Assembly (NCBI GenBank): GCA_022768465.1
Contig: JALELZ010000005.1
Coordinates: 124,001 to 188,000 of the forward strand
Direction of reading: 5' to 3'
Length of the DNA: 64,000 bases
From: Lachnospiraceae bacterium
GTDB taxonomy: Bacteria > Bacillota > Clostridia > Lachnospirales > Lachnospiraceae
Shown here one piece after another: positions 1 through 8,059 of the stretch (position 1 is its first letter; each line of letters opens with the position of its first letter). A program made the position numbers and the translations under genes. A model generated the notes under the pieces. The model saw nothing but the letters and a program-made list of their open reading frames with translations. It ran no database searches and was not told the origin of the DNA.

Positions 1-909
1 AGTGTCGGCAATGTACCTTTTGCCGCAACTATAGGTACACCTGTTCCTGCAGTGATCGCAACGGATTACCACGCACTTAAGCACATGAGCGAAAGACGTA
101 CAGGACTTACGACCTTAAGCATAGATACCTCAGGCATGGAGCTTTATGATACCGGTGCCTCAAAGGCATACCTTGAGCTTTTCAGTGAATTCACCAAGGA
201 CTCTCAGGTTTATGATAAAGCTGTAATAGCTAAGGACGAAGCAGCAAAAACTGCCTATAACGGTTACACAGGCATATTAGGTGCAAATCCTATAGATATG
301 AGCAGCCGTGAAATAAAGAGCTTTTTCTCTGACGCACTTTCAAACGACAAAATATGCTGTTTTTCTATGGGAGACGGGCTTGATGCAGTACGTGCTGCAG
401 GCAATATGGCTGAAAACATTGTCGTATCGCCTTCCGGAATAAAAGCTGCTGAGTTTATCAAAAGAAAATTCGGCGTACCTTATAAAATCAGCTTCCCTGG
501 TGCAGAGCATATTTTAAAGGCAGCTGTTAATGCTTTAGGACTTTTTAACACCAAAGATACTGAAGTTAAAGTTAAAGCTACTGCTGACACAGCTTTCTAT
601 AAATGCTTTGATAATAAGAACGTACTTATTATTCACCAGGATGTGCTCTCCTGCGCTCTTAAAGAGCTTATTAACGATCACTCAAATGCAAAGGTCACTA
701 CAGCCTGCTGGTTTAAGACAGTGTCCGATAAAACCATCAAGCTTCATGATGAGCATGACCTTTCAGAGCTTATCAAAAAGCTCAATCCGGATCTTATCAT
801 CGGAGACATAGATATGAAGCCGCTTTGTGACAGTACCGGCATTGAGGTAAGCTTTATTGATCTTCCTCATTTTGCAGTCTCCGGAAGACTCATGGAGGAG
901 CTGTTATGA
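1..909 (+). CDS. Nitrogenase component 1-like protein, C-terminal part (5' end outside window)
   Basis: The reading frame is open from base 1, so the gene begins upstream; about 302 residues are visible. The pattern of alternating strands and helices, with a Gly-Thr-Pro segment near the visible start (TIGTPVPAV) and a final LIIGD / FIDLPH stretch, is that of the C-terminal Rossmann-like domains of the NifD/NifK superfamily. It resembles the other two component-1-like proteins at 6476 and 8050 in type, not in close sequence. The stop codon overlaps the hypF start (ATGA at 906-909), so the two are probably translationally coupled. The P-cluster-type cysteines would lie in the missing N-terminus and cannot be judged. 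The family call is by eye; the function is unknown. Confidence 0.7.
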   Translation, partial: SVGNVPFAATIGTPVPAVIATDYHALKHMSERRTGLTTLSIDTSGMELYDTGASKAYLELFSEFTKDSQVYDKAVIAKDEAAKTAYNGYTGILGANPIDMSSREIKSFFSDALSNDKICCFSMGDGLDAVRAAGNMAENIVVSPSGIKAAEFIKRKFGVPYKISFPGAEHILKAAVNALGLFNTKDTEVKVKATADTAFYKCFDNKNVLIIHQDVLSCALKELINDHSNAKVTTACWFKTVSDKTIKLHDEHDLSELIKKLNPDLIIGDIDMKPLCDSTGIEVSFIDLPHFAVSGRLMEELL

Positions 910-3518
910 CAGCCGAAGTCATTACCAGAAGGATAAGAGTATACGGAATAGTTCAGGGCGTAGGCTTTAGACCCACAGTAGCCCGTCATGCCAATGTCTC
1001 CGGCATAAATGGCACTGTCATCAATAAGGGCTCATACGTTGAGATAATAGCTCAGGGCTCTGAAAAAGCATGTGACTTATTTCTGGAGCTGCTAAAAAAA
1101 GAGCCTCCAATAAGAGCTTATATTATTAAGATAAGTGTACAGGAGCTTGGAAAATTCAAATTTGAAGATAACGCTAATGAAGCCGCCGCTTCTGAAGAAA
1201 GCAACAACCTTCCGCTTTATAACAGCTTCACGATAGAAGAAAGTGAGCATACAGACGGAGATATTTACATCTCCCCTGATATCGCCATATGTGATGACTG
1301 CAAGCGTGAGCTTTACGACAAAAATAACCGCAGATATCTGCATCCTTTTATAAACTGCACTAACTGCGGGCCACGTATGACCATACTTGATGCACTTCCT
1401 TATGACAGAGAGCGTACTAGCATGAAGGTCTTTCCTATGTGCCCGGAATGCTCAAAGGAATACCATTCCCGCGGCAACAGGCGCTTTGATGCTCAGCCGG
1501 TCTGCTGCAATAACTGCGGCCCTGAGGTATATATCCTTAATAAGGAAAGCGGAAAGCCTGATGAGGCTCTTACAGGCAGTGCAGCTATAACGTATTCAAG
1601 ACGTATCATAAGTAACGGCGGTATCATTGCCGTAAAGGGCATAGGCGGCTTTCATCTTTGCTGTGATGCTTCTAATGAAAATGCCGTAAAACTGCTGAGA
1701 GAAAGAAAGCATCGGCCTTCAAAGCCCTTTGCTGTAATGATGCATGATATCAATACCGTTAAACGCGAATGTGTGGTTACCGACAATGAAGCTAAGGAGC
1801 TTGAAGGTCACAGAAAGCCTATAGTTCTCCTTGAAGGCAGAAAAGATGCACATTGCCGCATTGCTTCGTCGGTTGCTCCCGGCAATCCAAAGCTTGGAGT
1901 CATGCTTCCGTATGCACCTGTACAGCTGCTGCTTTTTGATTATAATGACGGTATAGCAATGCCTGACTGTCTCGTTATGACAAGTGCCAATGAATCCGGC
2001 GCACCTATATGCCGTGATGACAATGACGCATTAAATGAGCTTTCAGAGCTTGCTGATGCTATACTCTCAAACAACCGACTTATAAGAGTCCGCGCAGACG
2101 ACACGGTTACAGACTTTTTTGAAGATAAGCCTTACATGATAAGACGTTCAAGAGGCTTTGCCCCTCTCCCTGTCATGTTTACAGGAACTACTGACGAGAC
2201 ATTGTCAGAGTCAGCTAAGAATGATGCTGAAAATGCCTCATGTGCTTTACCTGCATCACAGGTCAGTGATATCTGCGAAATCAGAAAGCACTCTGTGCTC
2301 GGCATAGGCGGTGAGCTTAAGAACAGCTTTTGTATAGGAACCGGCAATCTTTTCTATAGCTCTCCTTACATAGGCGATTTAGGAGATATAAGGACCATCA
2401 CTGCCTTAAGAGAAACCATCAGCCGTTTTATGACATTACTTGAGACAAGCCCTGAGGCTATTGCCTGCGACATGCATCCGCTTTATCAGTCAAGAAATCT
2501 TGCCTATGAAATTTGCAGGGAATTGGAAAGCGCAAAAGTCCGAGACAGTAAGCACTCGTCAATAAGGCTCTTTGAGCTCCAGCACCATTATGCACATGTG
2601 CTTTCCTGTATGGCAGAAAACAATGTCGATGAGGCAGTAATAGGTGTTTCATTTGACGGAACAGGCTATGGCACCGATAAAACGATATGGGGCGGCGAGC
2701 TTCTTATAAGTGACTGGAACGGCTTTCTTCGTGCCGGACACATTTCGCCCTTTATACAGGTCGGCGGAGATGCATCCTCCAAGGAAGGCTGGCGCATAGC
2801 TGCTCAGATGATATCAGACCTATATAAAGAGTCAGCCGCCTCTGAAAAGTCAGCTTTCTTCGCATCATCGGAGTATTCTGATGCTGATAAAAACATTTCT
2901 GATATAAGCGGTAACGAAGTTATAAAGAATTTGGAGCTTTGCTCAGAGCAGGAGTTTAAGCTCATAGGCACAATGGCTAAACGAGGCATAAACTCTGTTC
3001 GCTCAACAAGTGCAGGACGTCTCTTTGATGCTGTAAGTGCAGTTCTTAATATTAAAAGGGCTTCAAGCTTTGAGGGTGAGGCCTCAACAGCTCTTATGTA
3101 TGCCGCATCAGCGTATCATAAGAAACATGAAGATTACTGTAATACAGACTTTCCTTACAGTCTTATCGATGTAAATGATGACGGCAGCATTGAAATGAAT
3201 ACAAGAGCCTTATTCAGATATATAACGGATGGAATACTTAACGGTAAAGATATAGGTAAGCTCGCTTATGATTTCCACTTAATACTGTCGGATATGACAG
3301 CTGCAGCCGTTATCAAAATATCAGAGCTTACAGGCATCAGAAAAGCCGCTTTGAGCGGGGGCGTTTTCCAGAATACACTGCTCCTTTCTCTTGTAAAGGA
3401 TGCTCTCACAAAATCCGGTATAACTGTACTTACCCATAGTCTTATACCTCCTAATGACGGAGGCATAGGCTTAGGTCAGGCCGTATATGCCATGAAACAA
3501 TTAAATAAAGATTCATAA
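906..3518 (+). CDS. hypF: Carbamoyltransferase HypF
   Basis: HypF makes the carbamoyl group, from carbamoyl phosphate, that becomes the cyanide ligands of [NiFe] hydrogenases; it passes it to the C-terminal cysteine of HypE. Domains in order: acylphosphatase-like (about 8-100, motif YGIVQGVGFRP), two zinc fingers (C129/C132 with C151/C154; C179/C182 with C201/C204), a YrdC-like nucleotide-binding domain (about 220-410) and a Kae1-like carbamoyltransferase domain with the HHYAH metal motif near residue 561. At 870 residues it is longer than the usual roughly 750; the excess is Ser/Ala/Glu-rich inserts near 90-105, 425-455 and 640-675. It overlaps the upstream gene by 4 bases and is followed by hypC after 42 bases. 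Confidence 0.95.
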   Translation: MTAEVITRRIRVYGIVQGVGFRPTVARHANVSGINGTVINKGSYVEIIAQGSEKACDLFLELLKKEPPIRAYIIKISVQELGKFKFEDNANEAAASEESNNLPLYNSFTIEESEHTDGDIYISPDIAICDDCKRELYDKNNRRYLHPFINCTNCGPRMTILDALPYDRERTSMKVFPMCPECSKEYHSRGNRRFDAQPVCCNNCGPEVYILNKESGKPDEALTGSAAITYSRRIISNGGIIAVKGIGGFHLCCDASNENAVKLLRERKHRPSKPFAVMMHDINTVKRECVVTDNEAKELEGHRKPIVLLEGRKDAHCRIASSVAPGNPKLGVMLPYAPVQLLLFDYNDGIAMPDCLVMTSANESGAPICRDDNDALNELSELADAILSNNRLIRVRADDTVTDFFEDKPYMIRRSRGFAPLPVMFTGTTDETLSESAKNDAENASCALPASQVSDICEIRKHSVLGIGGELKNSFCIGTGNLFYSSPYIGDLGDIRTITALRETISRFMTLLETSPEAIACDMHPLYQSRNLAYEICRELESAKVRDSKHSSIRLFELQHHYAHVLSCMAENNVDEAVIGVSFDGTGYGTDKTIWGGELLISDWNGFLRAGHISPFIQVGGDASSKEGWRIAAQMISDLYKESAASEKSAFFASSEYSDADKNISDISGNEVIKNLELCSEQEFKLIGTMAKRGINSVRSTSAGRLFDAVSAVLNIKRASSFEGEASTALMYAASAYHKKHEDYCNTDFPYSLIDVNDDGSIEMNTRALFRYITDGILNGKDIGKLAYDFHLILSDMTAAAVIKISELTGIRKAALSGGVFQNTLLLSLVKDALTKSGITVLTHSLIPPNDGGIGLGQAVYAMKQLNKDS

Positions 3519-3560
3519 TCATTTTCAGATATAAAATCATTTGCTTCGGAGGATAAAAAA

Positions 3561-3782
3561 ATGTGTGTAGGATTATCAGCTAAGGTCGTAAAGGTGCAGG
3601 ACGGAATGGCGCTTATCGATGCAGACGGCGCAAGACGTGAGGTTTCCGCCAAGATGCTCGACAGCCTTGAGCCGGGTGACTATGTAATGGTTCACGCCGG
3701 CATTGCTATAGCAAAGATAACCGAGGATGACGATGAGCAGTCAGACGAGCTCATCGAAGAACTTAATGAGGGGATCATCTGA
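3561..3782 (+). CDS. hypC: Hydrogenase assembly chaperone HypC
   Basis: This is a small OB-fold chaperone of 73 residues that holds the Fe(CN)2CO unit with HypD and hands it to the hydrogenase large subunit. The essential Cys2 is present (MCVGL, where most HypC proteins have MCLG), followed by the usual beta-strand pattern and the GDYVMVHAGIAI segment. The tail is acidic (EDDDEQSDE). A good ribosome site (GGAGG) lies 9 bases before the ATG. The stop codon overlaps the hypD start by one base (TGATG), typical of tightly coupled hyp operons. Confidence 0.93.
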   Translation: MCVGLSAKVVKVQDGMALIDADGARREVSAKMLDSLEPGDYVMVHAGIAIAKITEDDDEQSDELIEELNEGII

Positions 3783-4825
3783 TGAAAAACGAACAGCTCA
3801 AAGCTATTATTGAAAATTACAACGGCCCTAAGCTCCGTATAATGGAGGTCTGCGGTACACATACACATGAGATTTTCAGACTCGGCATCAGGAAAATACT
3901 TCCGCCTTCAATAGAGCTTATATCAGGTCCCGGATGTCCTGTATGTGTAACACCTGTCAGCTTCATTGATGAGGCTGTCATGCTTGCTCTTGAATATAGC
4001 TGTACCGTCTGCACCTTCGGTGACCTTGTCAGAGTTCCCGGAACCAAGATGAGCCTTGCCGGTGCAAGAGCTGAGGGCGGCAAAATACATATAGTATACA
4101 GTCCTATGGATGCAGAAATCCATGCCAAGGAGCATCCTGAGGAGCAGGTCGTATTCCTTTCTGTCGGATTTGAGACTACTACCCCGGCAAGCTGCCTTGC
4201 AGTATCTATGGCTGAGGAGGACGGCATAGATAACTTCTCACTGCTAACGGCAAATAAGACCATGCCTTCTGCTTATGAAATGCTAAAAGACTTCGTTGAC
4301 GTTTACCTATATCCTGGACATGTCAATGCTGTAATGGGCAATGCAGAATGCAGAAAGCTTGCAGAACAGGGCATCAGCGGAGTAGTATCCGGCTTTACAG
4401 CAAATGAGCTGCTCTCTGCACTTGCCGTATCAGTCGTAAAGTCACAGCAGGGAAAACCTTTCTTTGTTAATGCCTATCCGAGAGTAGTTACTGAAGAAGG
4501 AAGTCCGGCGGCAAGGGCTATGATGGATAAATATTTAGAGACCTATGACTGTGAATGGCGCGGTCTCGGTATCATCCCTGCTTCCGGCAAGAGACTTAAG
4601 GATGAATATGCTGCATATGATGCAAGAAAAAAATATTCTCTTCCTAAGGTAGAAGGTCACGGCAATCCGGCCTGCCGCTGCGGCGAGGTACTGCAGGGCA
4701 AAATAAAGCCTTCAGACTGCCCTTGCTTCGGTAAAGCCTGCAACCCTATGCATCCTGTCGGAGCCTGCATGGTTTCTAACGAAGGTGCCTGCTCTGCCTA
4801 CTATCAGTACGGCGAGGAACTGTAA
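3782..4825 (+). CDS. hypD: Fe-S protein HypD of [NiFe] hydrogenase ligand assembly
   Basis: HypD is the [4Fe-4S] scaffold on which the iron receives its CN and CO ligands. Signature motifs are all visible: CGTHTH at residues 24-29, GPGCPVCVT with C52 and C55, and the cysteine-rich C-terminal cluster segment (CRCGEVLQG, DCPCFGKAC, GACMVS). Length is 347 residues, normal for the family. It lies one base inside hypC and 39 bases before hypE, so hypC-hypD-hypE form one unit. No defect is seen; all residues known to be essential for the scaffold appear to be kept. Confidence 0.95.
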   Translation: MKNEQLKAIIENYNGPKLRIMEVCGTHTHEIFRLGIRKILPPSIELISGPGCPVCVTPVSFIDEAVMLALEYSCTVCTFGDLVRVPGTKMSLAGARAEGGKIHIVYSPMDAEIHAKEHPEEQVVFLSVGFETTTPASCLAVSMAEEDGIDNFSLLTANKTMPSAYEMLKDFVDVYLYPGHVNAVMGNAECRKLAEQGISGVVSGFTANELLSALAVSVVKSQQGKPFFVNAYPRVVTEEGSPAARAMMDKYLETYDCEWRGLGIIPASGKRLKDEYAAYDARKKYSLPKVEGHGNPACRCGEVLQGKIKPSDCPCFGKACNPMHPVGACMVSNEGACSAYYQYGEEL

Positions 4826-4864
4826 GCATTTTAAGCACAATTAAAGATAAACGGAGAAATTATC

Positions 4865-5884
4865 ATGGATAATAAAAATACTGCCGAAGTCATAACTCTT
4901 GCACACGGTGCCGGAGGACATCAAACTTCAGAGCTGATAGATAAAGTATTTAAAGCACATTTTTCAAATCCTGACCTTACCGCAGATGATGCGGCAGTAC
5001 TTGCTGCACCTAAGGGACGTATGGCAATGACTACTGATGGCTTCATCGTCTCTCCTGCATTTTTCCCGGGAGGAAATATAGGAAAGCTCTCCATATGTGG
5101 CACGGTTAATGACCTTGCCTGCATGGGAGCAAAGCCATTATACCTTTCCTGCGCCTTTGTAATTGAAGAAGGCTTTCCGATGGAAAAGCTTGAGGAAATA
5201 GCTGCAGCCATGGAAAAAACTGCTGCCGAGGCAGGTGTCAGAGTTGTATCAGGAGATACCAAGGTTGCAGGTAAAGGACAGGTCGACGGAGTATTCATAA
5301 CAACTACAGGAGTCGGTGAGATAAGAGAAGGCGTTGAAACCTCAGGAACACTTGCAAAGCCTGGCGATGCAGTAATTGTTACCGGAGACATCGGAAGACA
5401 CGGCTGCACAATACTGCTGCAGAGAGAAGATTTCGGTATTGAAGCAAATGTGACCAGCGACTGCGCACCGCTTTGGGGCACAGTAAATGCACTGCTTGAT
5501 GCAACAAATGACATACATGTAATCCGAGATGCCACAAGAGGCGGTGTAGGAACAGTGCTCTATGAAATAACAGGACAGAGCAACGTCGGCATAGAACTTA
5601 ATGCATCAGCAATCCCGGTAGCACCGGAAGTAAAGGGAGTATGCGGAATGCTTGGACTTGAGCCGCTCTACCTTGCCTGCGAAGGCCGTCTGGTCATCAT
5701 CGCACCAAACGACAAGGCCGAGCTCATACTTGAAACACTAAGGAAACAGCCATACTCACAAAACGCTGCAATCATAGGAACAATAACCGCAGACCATCCG
5801 GGCAAGGTAGTAATGGAAACAGAAATAGGCGCAAAAACCGTCCTCTCCCAGCCGGGCGGAGAACTCCTGCCGAGGATATGTTAA
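4865..5884 (+). CDS. hypE: Carbamoyl-dehydratase HypE
   Basis: HypE takes the carbamoyl group from HypF on its C-terminal cysteine and dehydrates it with ATP to a thiocyanate, the CN donor. The sequence ends in PRIC, so the required terminal Cys339 is present. The N-terminal glycine-rich HGAGG motif, DDAAV and the VSGDTKV segment are those of the PurM/AIR-synthase fold. Length 339 residues is typical. The gene is the last of the hyp block; eight bases after its stop a complex inverted-repeat element begins. hypA and hypB (nickel insertion) are not in the window. Confidence 0.95.
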   Translation: MDNKNTAEVITLAHGAGGHQTSELIDKVFKAHFSNPDLTADDAAVLAAPKGRMAMTTDGFIVSPAFFPGGNIGKLSICGTVNDLACMGAKPLYLSCAFVIEEGFPMEKLEEIAAAMEKTAAEAGVRVVSGDTKVAGKGQVDGVFITTTGVGEIREGVETSGTLAKPGDAVIVTGDIGRHGCTILLQREDFGIEANVTSDCAPLWGTVNALLDATNDIHVIRDATRGGVGTVLYEITGQSNVGIELNASAIPVAPEVKGVCGMLGLEPLYLACEGRLVIIAPNDKAELILETLRKQPYSQNAAIIGTITADHPGKVVMETEIGAKTVLSQPGGELLPRIC

Positions 5885-5892
5885 AGCTTTGA

Positions 5893-6021
5893 GAAGAGCA
5901 TCCGGTGATTTAAATAAGTATGGAGGGAAGCTTGCTTACCGAAATACTTATTTAAATCACCAGTTGTTCGGCGAATGCCGAACAACGAGAAAAATCTGAA
6001 AGATTTTTCGAGATGCTCTTC
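5893..6021 (+). repeat. Three-armed structured intergenic element (copy A)
   Basis: The outer inverted repeat is GAAGAGCATC (5893-5902) with its complement at 6012-6021. Inside are three hairpins. Arm 1 is a perfect 18-bp stem (5904-5921 with 5944-5961) with tip GGAGGGAAGCTTGCTTACCGAA. Arm 2 is a perfect 10-bp stem (5963-5972 with 5977-5986, loop GAAT). Arm 3 is a 9-bp stem (5989-5997 with 6001-6009, loop GAA). The arm order and tips correspond to the elements at 25033 and 37674. It sits directly downstream of hypE. There is no coding potential and no terminal T-run, so it is not a simple terminator. Confidence 0.75.
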
Positions 6022-6176
6022 GTCATCAACCACATAGCCTTATGTTTTGCAAATGCGAAGCAACGAAAAAATCTGAAAGATTTTTTGAGATGCTCTTCGC
6101 CATAAAACACATAACTTTACGTTTTTGCAAATGCGAAGCAGCGAGGAAACCTGAAAGGTTTTTCGAGATGCTCCCC
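5973..6176 (+). repeat. 78-bp tandem repeat, about 2.6 copies
   Basis: The right half of the preceding element (second half of arm 2, arm 3, outer arm, then an AT-rich spacer) is repeated with an exact 78-bp period: units start at 5973, 6051 and 6129. The small hairpin is kept in all three. In the third unit its stem has changed on both sides (AATCT-GAA-AGATT to AACCT-GAA-AGGTT), a compensatory change that keeps pairing. The last unit degrades into the leader of the next gene. This fills most of the gene-free stretch 5885-6207. Confidence 0.8.
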
Positions 6177-6207
6177 TTCTCTATTTTAATGAAGAAAAGG
6201 ATCACCA

Positions 6208-6471
6208 ATGTGCACTGAAGACTCAAAAACCCGTGTCGCAGTTATCGCAGTCATAGTTGAAAATAACGCAGCGACCGATTCTATCAACGAATTGCTCCAT
6301 GAAGCCGGACAATACATCATTGGCCGCATGGGCATACCATACAGAGAAAAAAATATAAATATTATAAGCATTGCCATCGATGCTCCGCAGGATATCATCA
6401 GCTCGCTCAGCGGCAGGTTAGGGCGCATCGAAGGAGTTTCAGTAAAAACCGCTTATTCAAACATTTTCTGA
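6208..6471 (+). CDS. TM1266-type small protein (putative iron-only hydrogenase system regulator)
   Basis: This 87-residue protein has a beta-alpha-beta ACT/ferredoxin-like pattern: strand RVAVIAVIVE, helix with INELLHEAGQYI, the conserved GRMGIPYREKNINIISIAID block and a final helix SLSGRLGRIEGV. That block is typical of the family annotated as iron-only hydrogenase system putative regulator (TM1266), which commonly lies beside hydE, hydF and hydG. No DNA-binding domain is visible, so regulation is only a family label. The ribosome site AAAGGA lies 9 bases before the ATG. The next gene begins 4 bases after the stop. Confidence 0.85.
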   Translation: MCTEDSKTRVAVIAVIVENNAATDSINELLHEAGQYIIGRMGIPYREKNINIISIAIDAPQDIISSLSGRLGRIEGVSVKTAYSNIF

Positions 6472-6475
6472 TAAT

Positions 6476-8059
6476 ATGAACGATAATACATCGCCAACAA
6501 AAGAATATTCTGTATCCGCCCGTGATGCGGCTTTTCCAAAGCCGTTTTATCAGGGGCTTGAATTTAATTCTCCCGCTCACGGCAATTGGAACATTGTCCA
6601 TATAGGAATGCTTCTGCCTGAGGCAAGACAGATCTATGTATGTGCTGATAACTGCATGCGAGGCGTTGTTCTGACCGCTGCAGAGATGAATGCAGAGGAC
6701 AGATTTTCCTTTGTTCTTCTTGATGAGGCAGACATGACAGTAGGCAATCTTGAAGATGTAACGATTGAAGGTGTTTCAGCCTGTATAGATAAATTGGACT
6801 CACATCCTCCCGTTGTCCTGCTTTTTACTGTATGCGTGCATCATTTCTTAGGCTGTGATCTGGACTACGTATACCGCAAATTAGGCGAAAAATATCCGGA
6901 TATATATTTTGCGCGCTGTTATATGGATCCTCTCTTACAGAAGACCAGGCCTACTCCGGATCAGAAGCTTAGACTTGCAATGTATGAGCCGATAAAGGCA
7001 TTGCCGGTAAACAGGCACACAATAAGTCTTATAGGCAGTGAGCTTCCGTTATACAAAAGCAGTGACCTATATAAGCTTATAGAGCTTGTCAGCGGAAGCC
7101 CGGCATCAAACGCGGACTCATGCATCTATAACCCTGTGCTAAAGGGTCTCGCTCCCGAATACTTTACCTCTGCAGATAATTTAAGCATTTCCGGCAGTGC
7201 GGCCTTAGGCTCAGCAGCTCAACTCTCCTGCCGCAGCACAGCAGCCGGCAGCGACATAGAAAGTACAGCACCTTCTTCATCTGATTATGAAAATAATATC
7301 GAGCTTAAGGAAATTTCCTCCTGTACAAGCTTTGATGATTATCTGACCATGGGAGAAAGCGCTTTATTTATCGCAGACTTCCCGGGTGCACTTATGGGAC
7401 TTGAGGCATTAGGAAAGCGTTTGGAACGGCCTTATCTTTATCTTCCTATGAGCTTTAGCTTTGATGAGATCAAAGGTCTGTGGAGCAGCTTTGCACAAGC
7501 ACTTTACTCATACTGTATCAAAGGTTCAAAGGCAAACGCGGAATGCACTTTGCCGGATCACATTCAAAAGCTTATCCTTACAGATATTGAAAAGCAAAAA
7601 GCCCTATGTGAAAATGCCCTTTCATCTCTCAGAAGCCTTATCGGCGATACCGAAATACGTATCGACTATGTATTCCATCCGAGACCTTTAGGGCTTGCAA
7701 GACTTCTCCTTGAGCATGGTTTTAATGTAAGTACAGTATACATTGATGTCATAAGCACAGAGGAAGAAGCTGATCTTGATTGGCTTAAGCAAAATGCTCC
7801 TGATATGCTTCTTAGCTCAACGGTGCAGGTCGAAGCCCGTAGCAGGAAAAGAAATCGTCCCGATGTATTGGCTATAGGTCAGAAGGCTGCCTGGTTTTCC
7901 GGCACCGCACATTTTGTAAATGCTGTATACGGCGCAGGGCTCTGGGGCTTTGACGGTATCTTAAGGCTTTGCGATCTCATGGAACAGGCTTACAGAGAGG
8001 AAAAGGATACAAAGGATCTTATTACCCGCAAGGGCTGGGGGTGTGCAAGTTGCGTATAG
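6476..8059 (+). CDS. Nitrogenase component 1-like protein (527 aa)
   Basis: This is a large protein with the NifD/NifK-like arrangement of repeated Rossmann-type domains. Visible are an N-terminal segment with PAHGNWNIVHIGML, a strand PPVVLLFTVCVHHFLGCD followed by an aromatic-rich FARCYMDP, a Ser/Ala-rich linker around 235-275, and a C-terminal domain with FLADFPG/YLPMSF-like strands. It ends in a CxxC tail (C523, C526, then Val). The cysteines do not match the standard NifD ligand set, so a cofactor cannot be predicted. The start has no clear ribosome site and follows the previous stop by 4 bases, suggesting coupling. It overlaps the next gene, its likely partner subunit. Confidence 0.75.
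   Translation: MNDNTSPTKEYSVSARDAAFPKPFYQGLEFNSPAHGNWNIVHIGMLLPEARQIYVCADNCMRGVVLTAAEMNAEDRFSFVLLDEADMTVGNLEDVTIEGVSACIDKLDSHPPVVLLFTVCVHHFLGCDLDYVYRKLGEKYPDIYFARCYMDPLLQKTRPTPDQKLRLAMYEPIKALPVNRHTISLIGSELPLYKSSDLYKLIELVSGSPASNADSCIYNPVLKGLAPEYFTSADNLSISGSAALGSAAQLSCRSTAAGSDIESTAPSSSDYENNIELKEISSCTSFDDYLTMGESALFIADFPGALMGLEALGKRLERPYLYLPMSFSFDEIKGLWSSFAQALYSYCIKGSKANAECTLPDHIQKLILTDIEKQKALCENALSSLRSLIGDTEIRIDYVFHPRPLGLARLLLEHGFNVSTVYIDVISTEEEADLDWLKQNAPDMLLSSTVQVEARSRKRNRPDVLAIGQKAAWFSGTAHFVNAVYGAGLWGFDGILRLCDLMEQAYREEKDTKDLITRKGWGCASCV

Noticed and set aside
3817-4263. A 148-codon open frame antisense to hypD
   Set aside because: It is fully inside a strongly conserved gene, has no ribosome site, and its composition is that of a reversed coding frame.
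4921-5535. A 204-codon open frame antisense to hypE
   Set aside because: The hypE protein is intact and recognisable over the same bases; the antisense frame has low-complexity Ser/Pro-rich composition.
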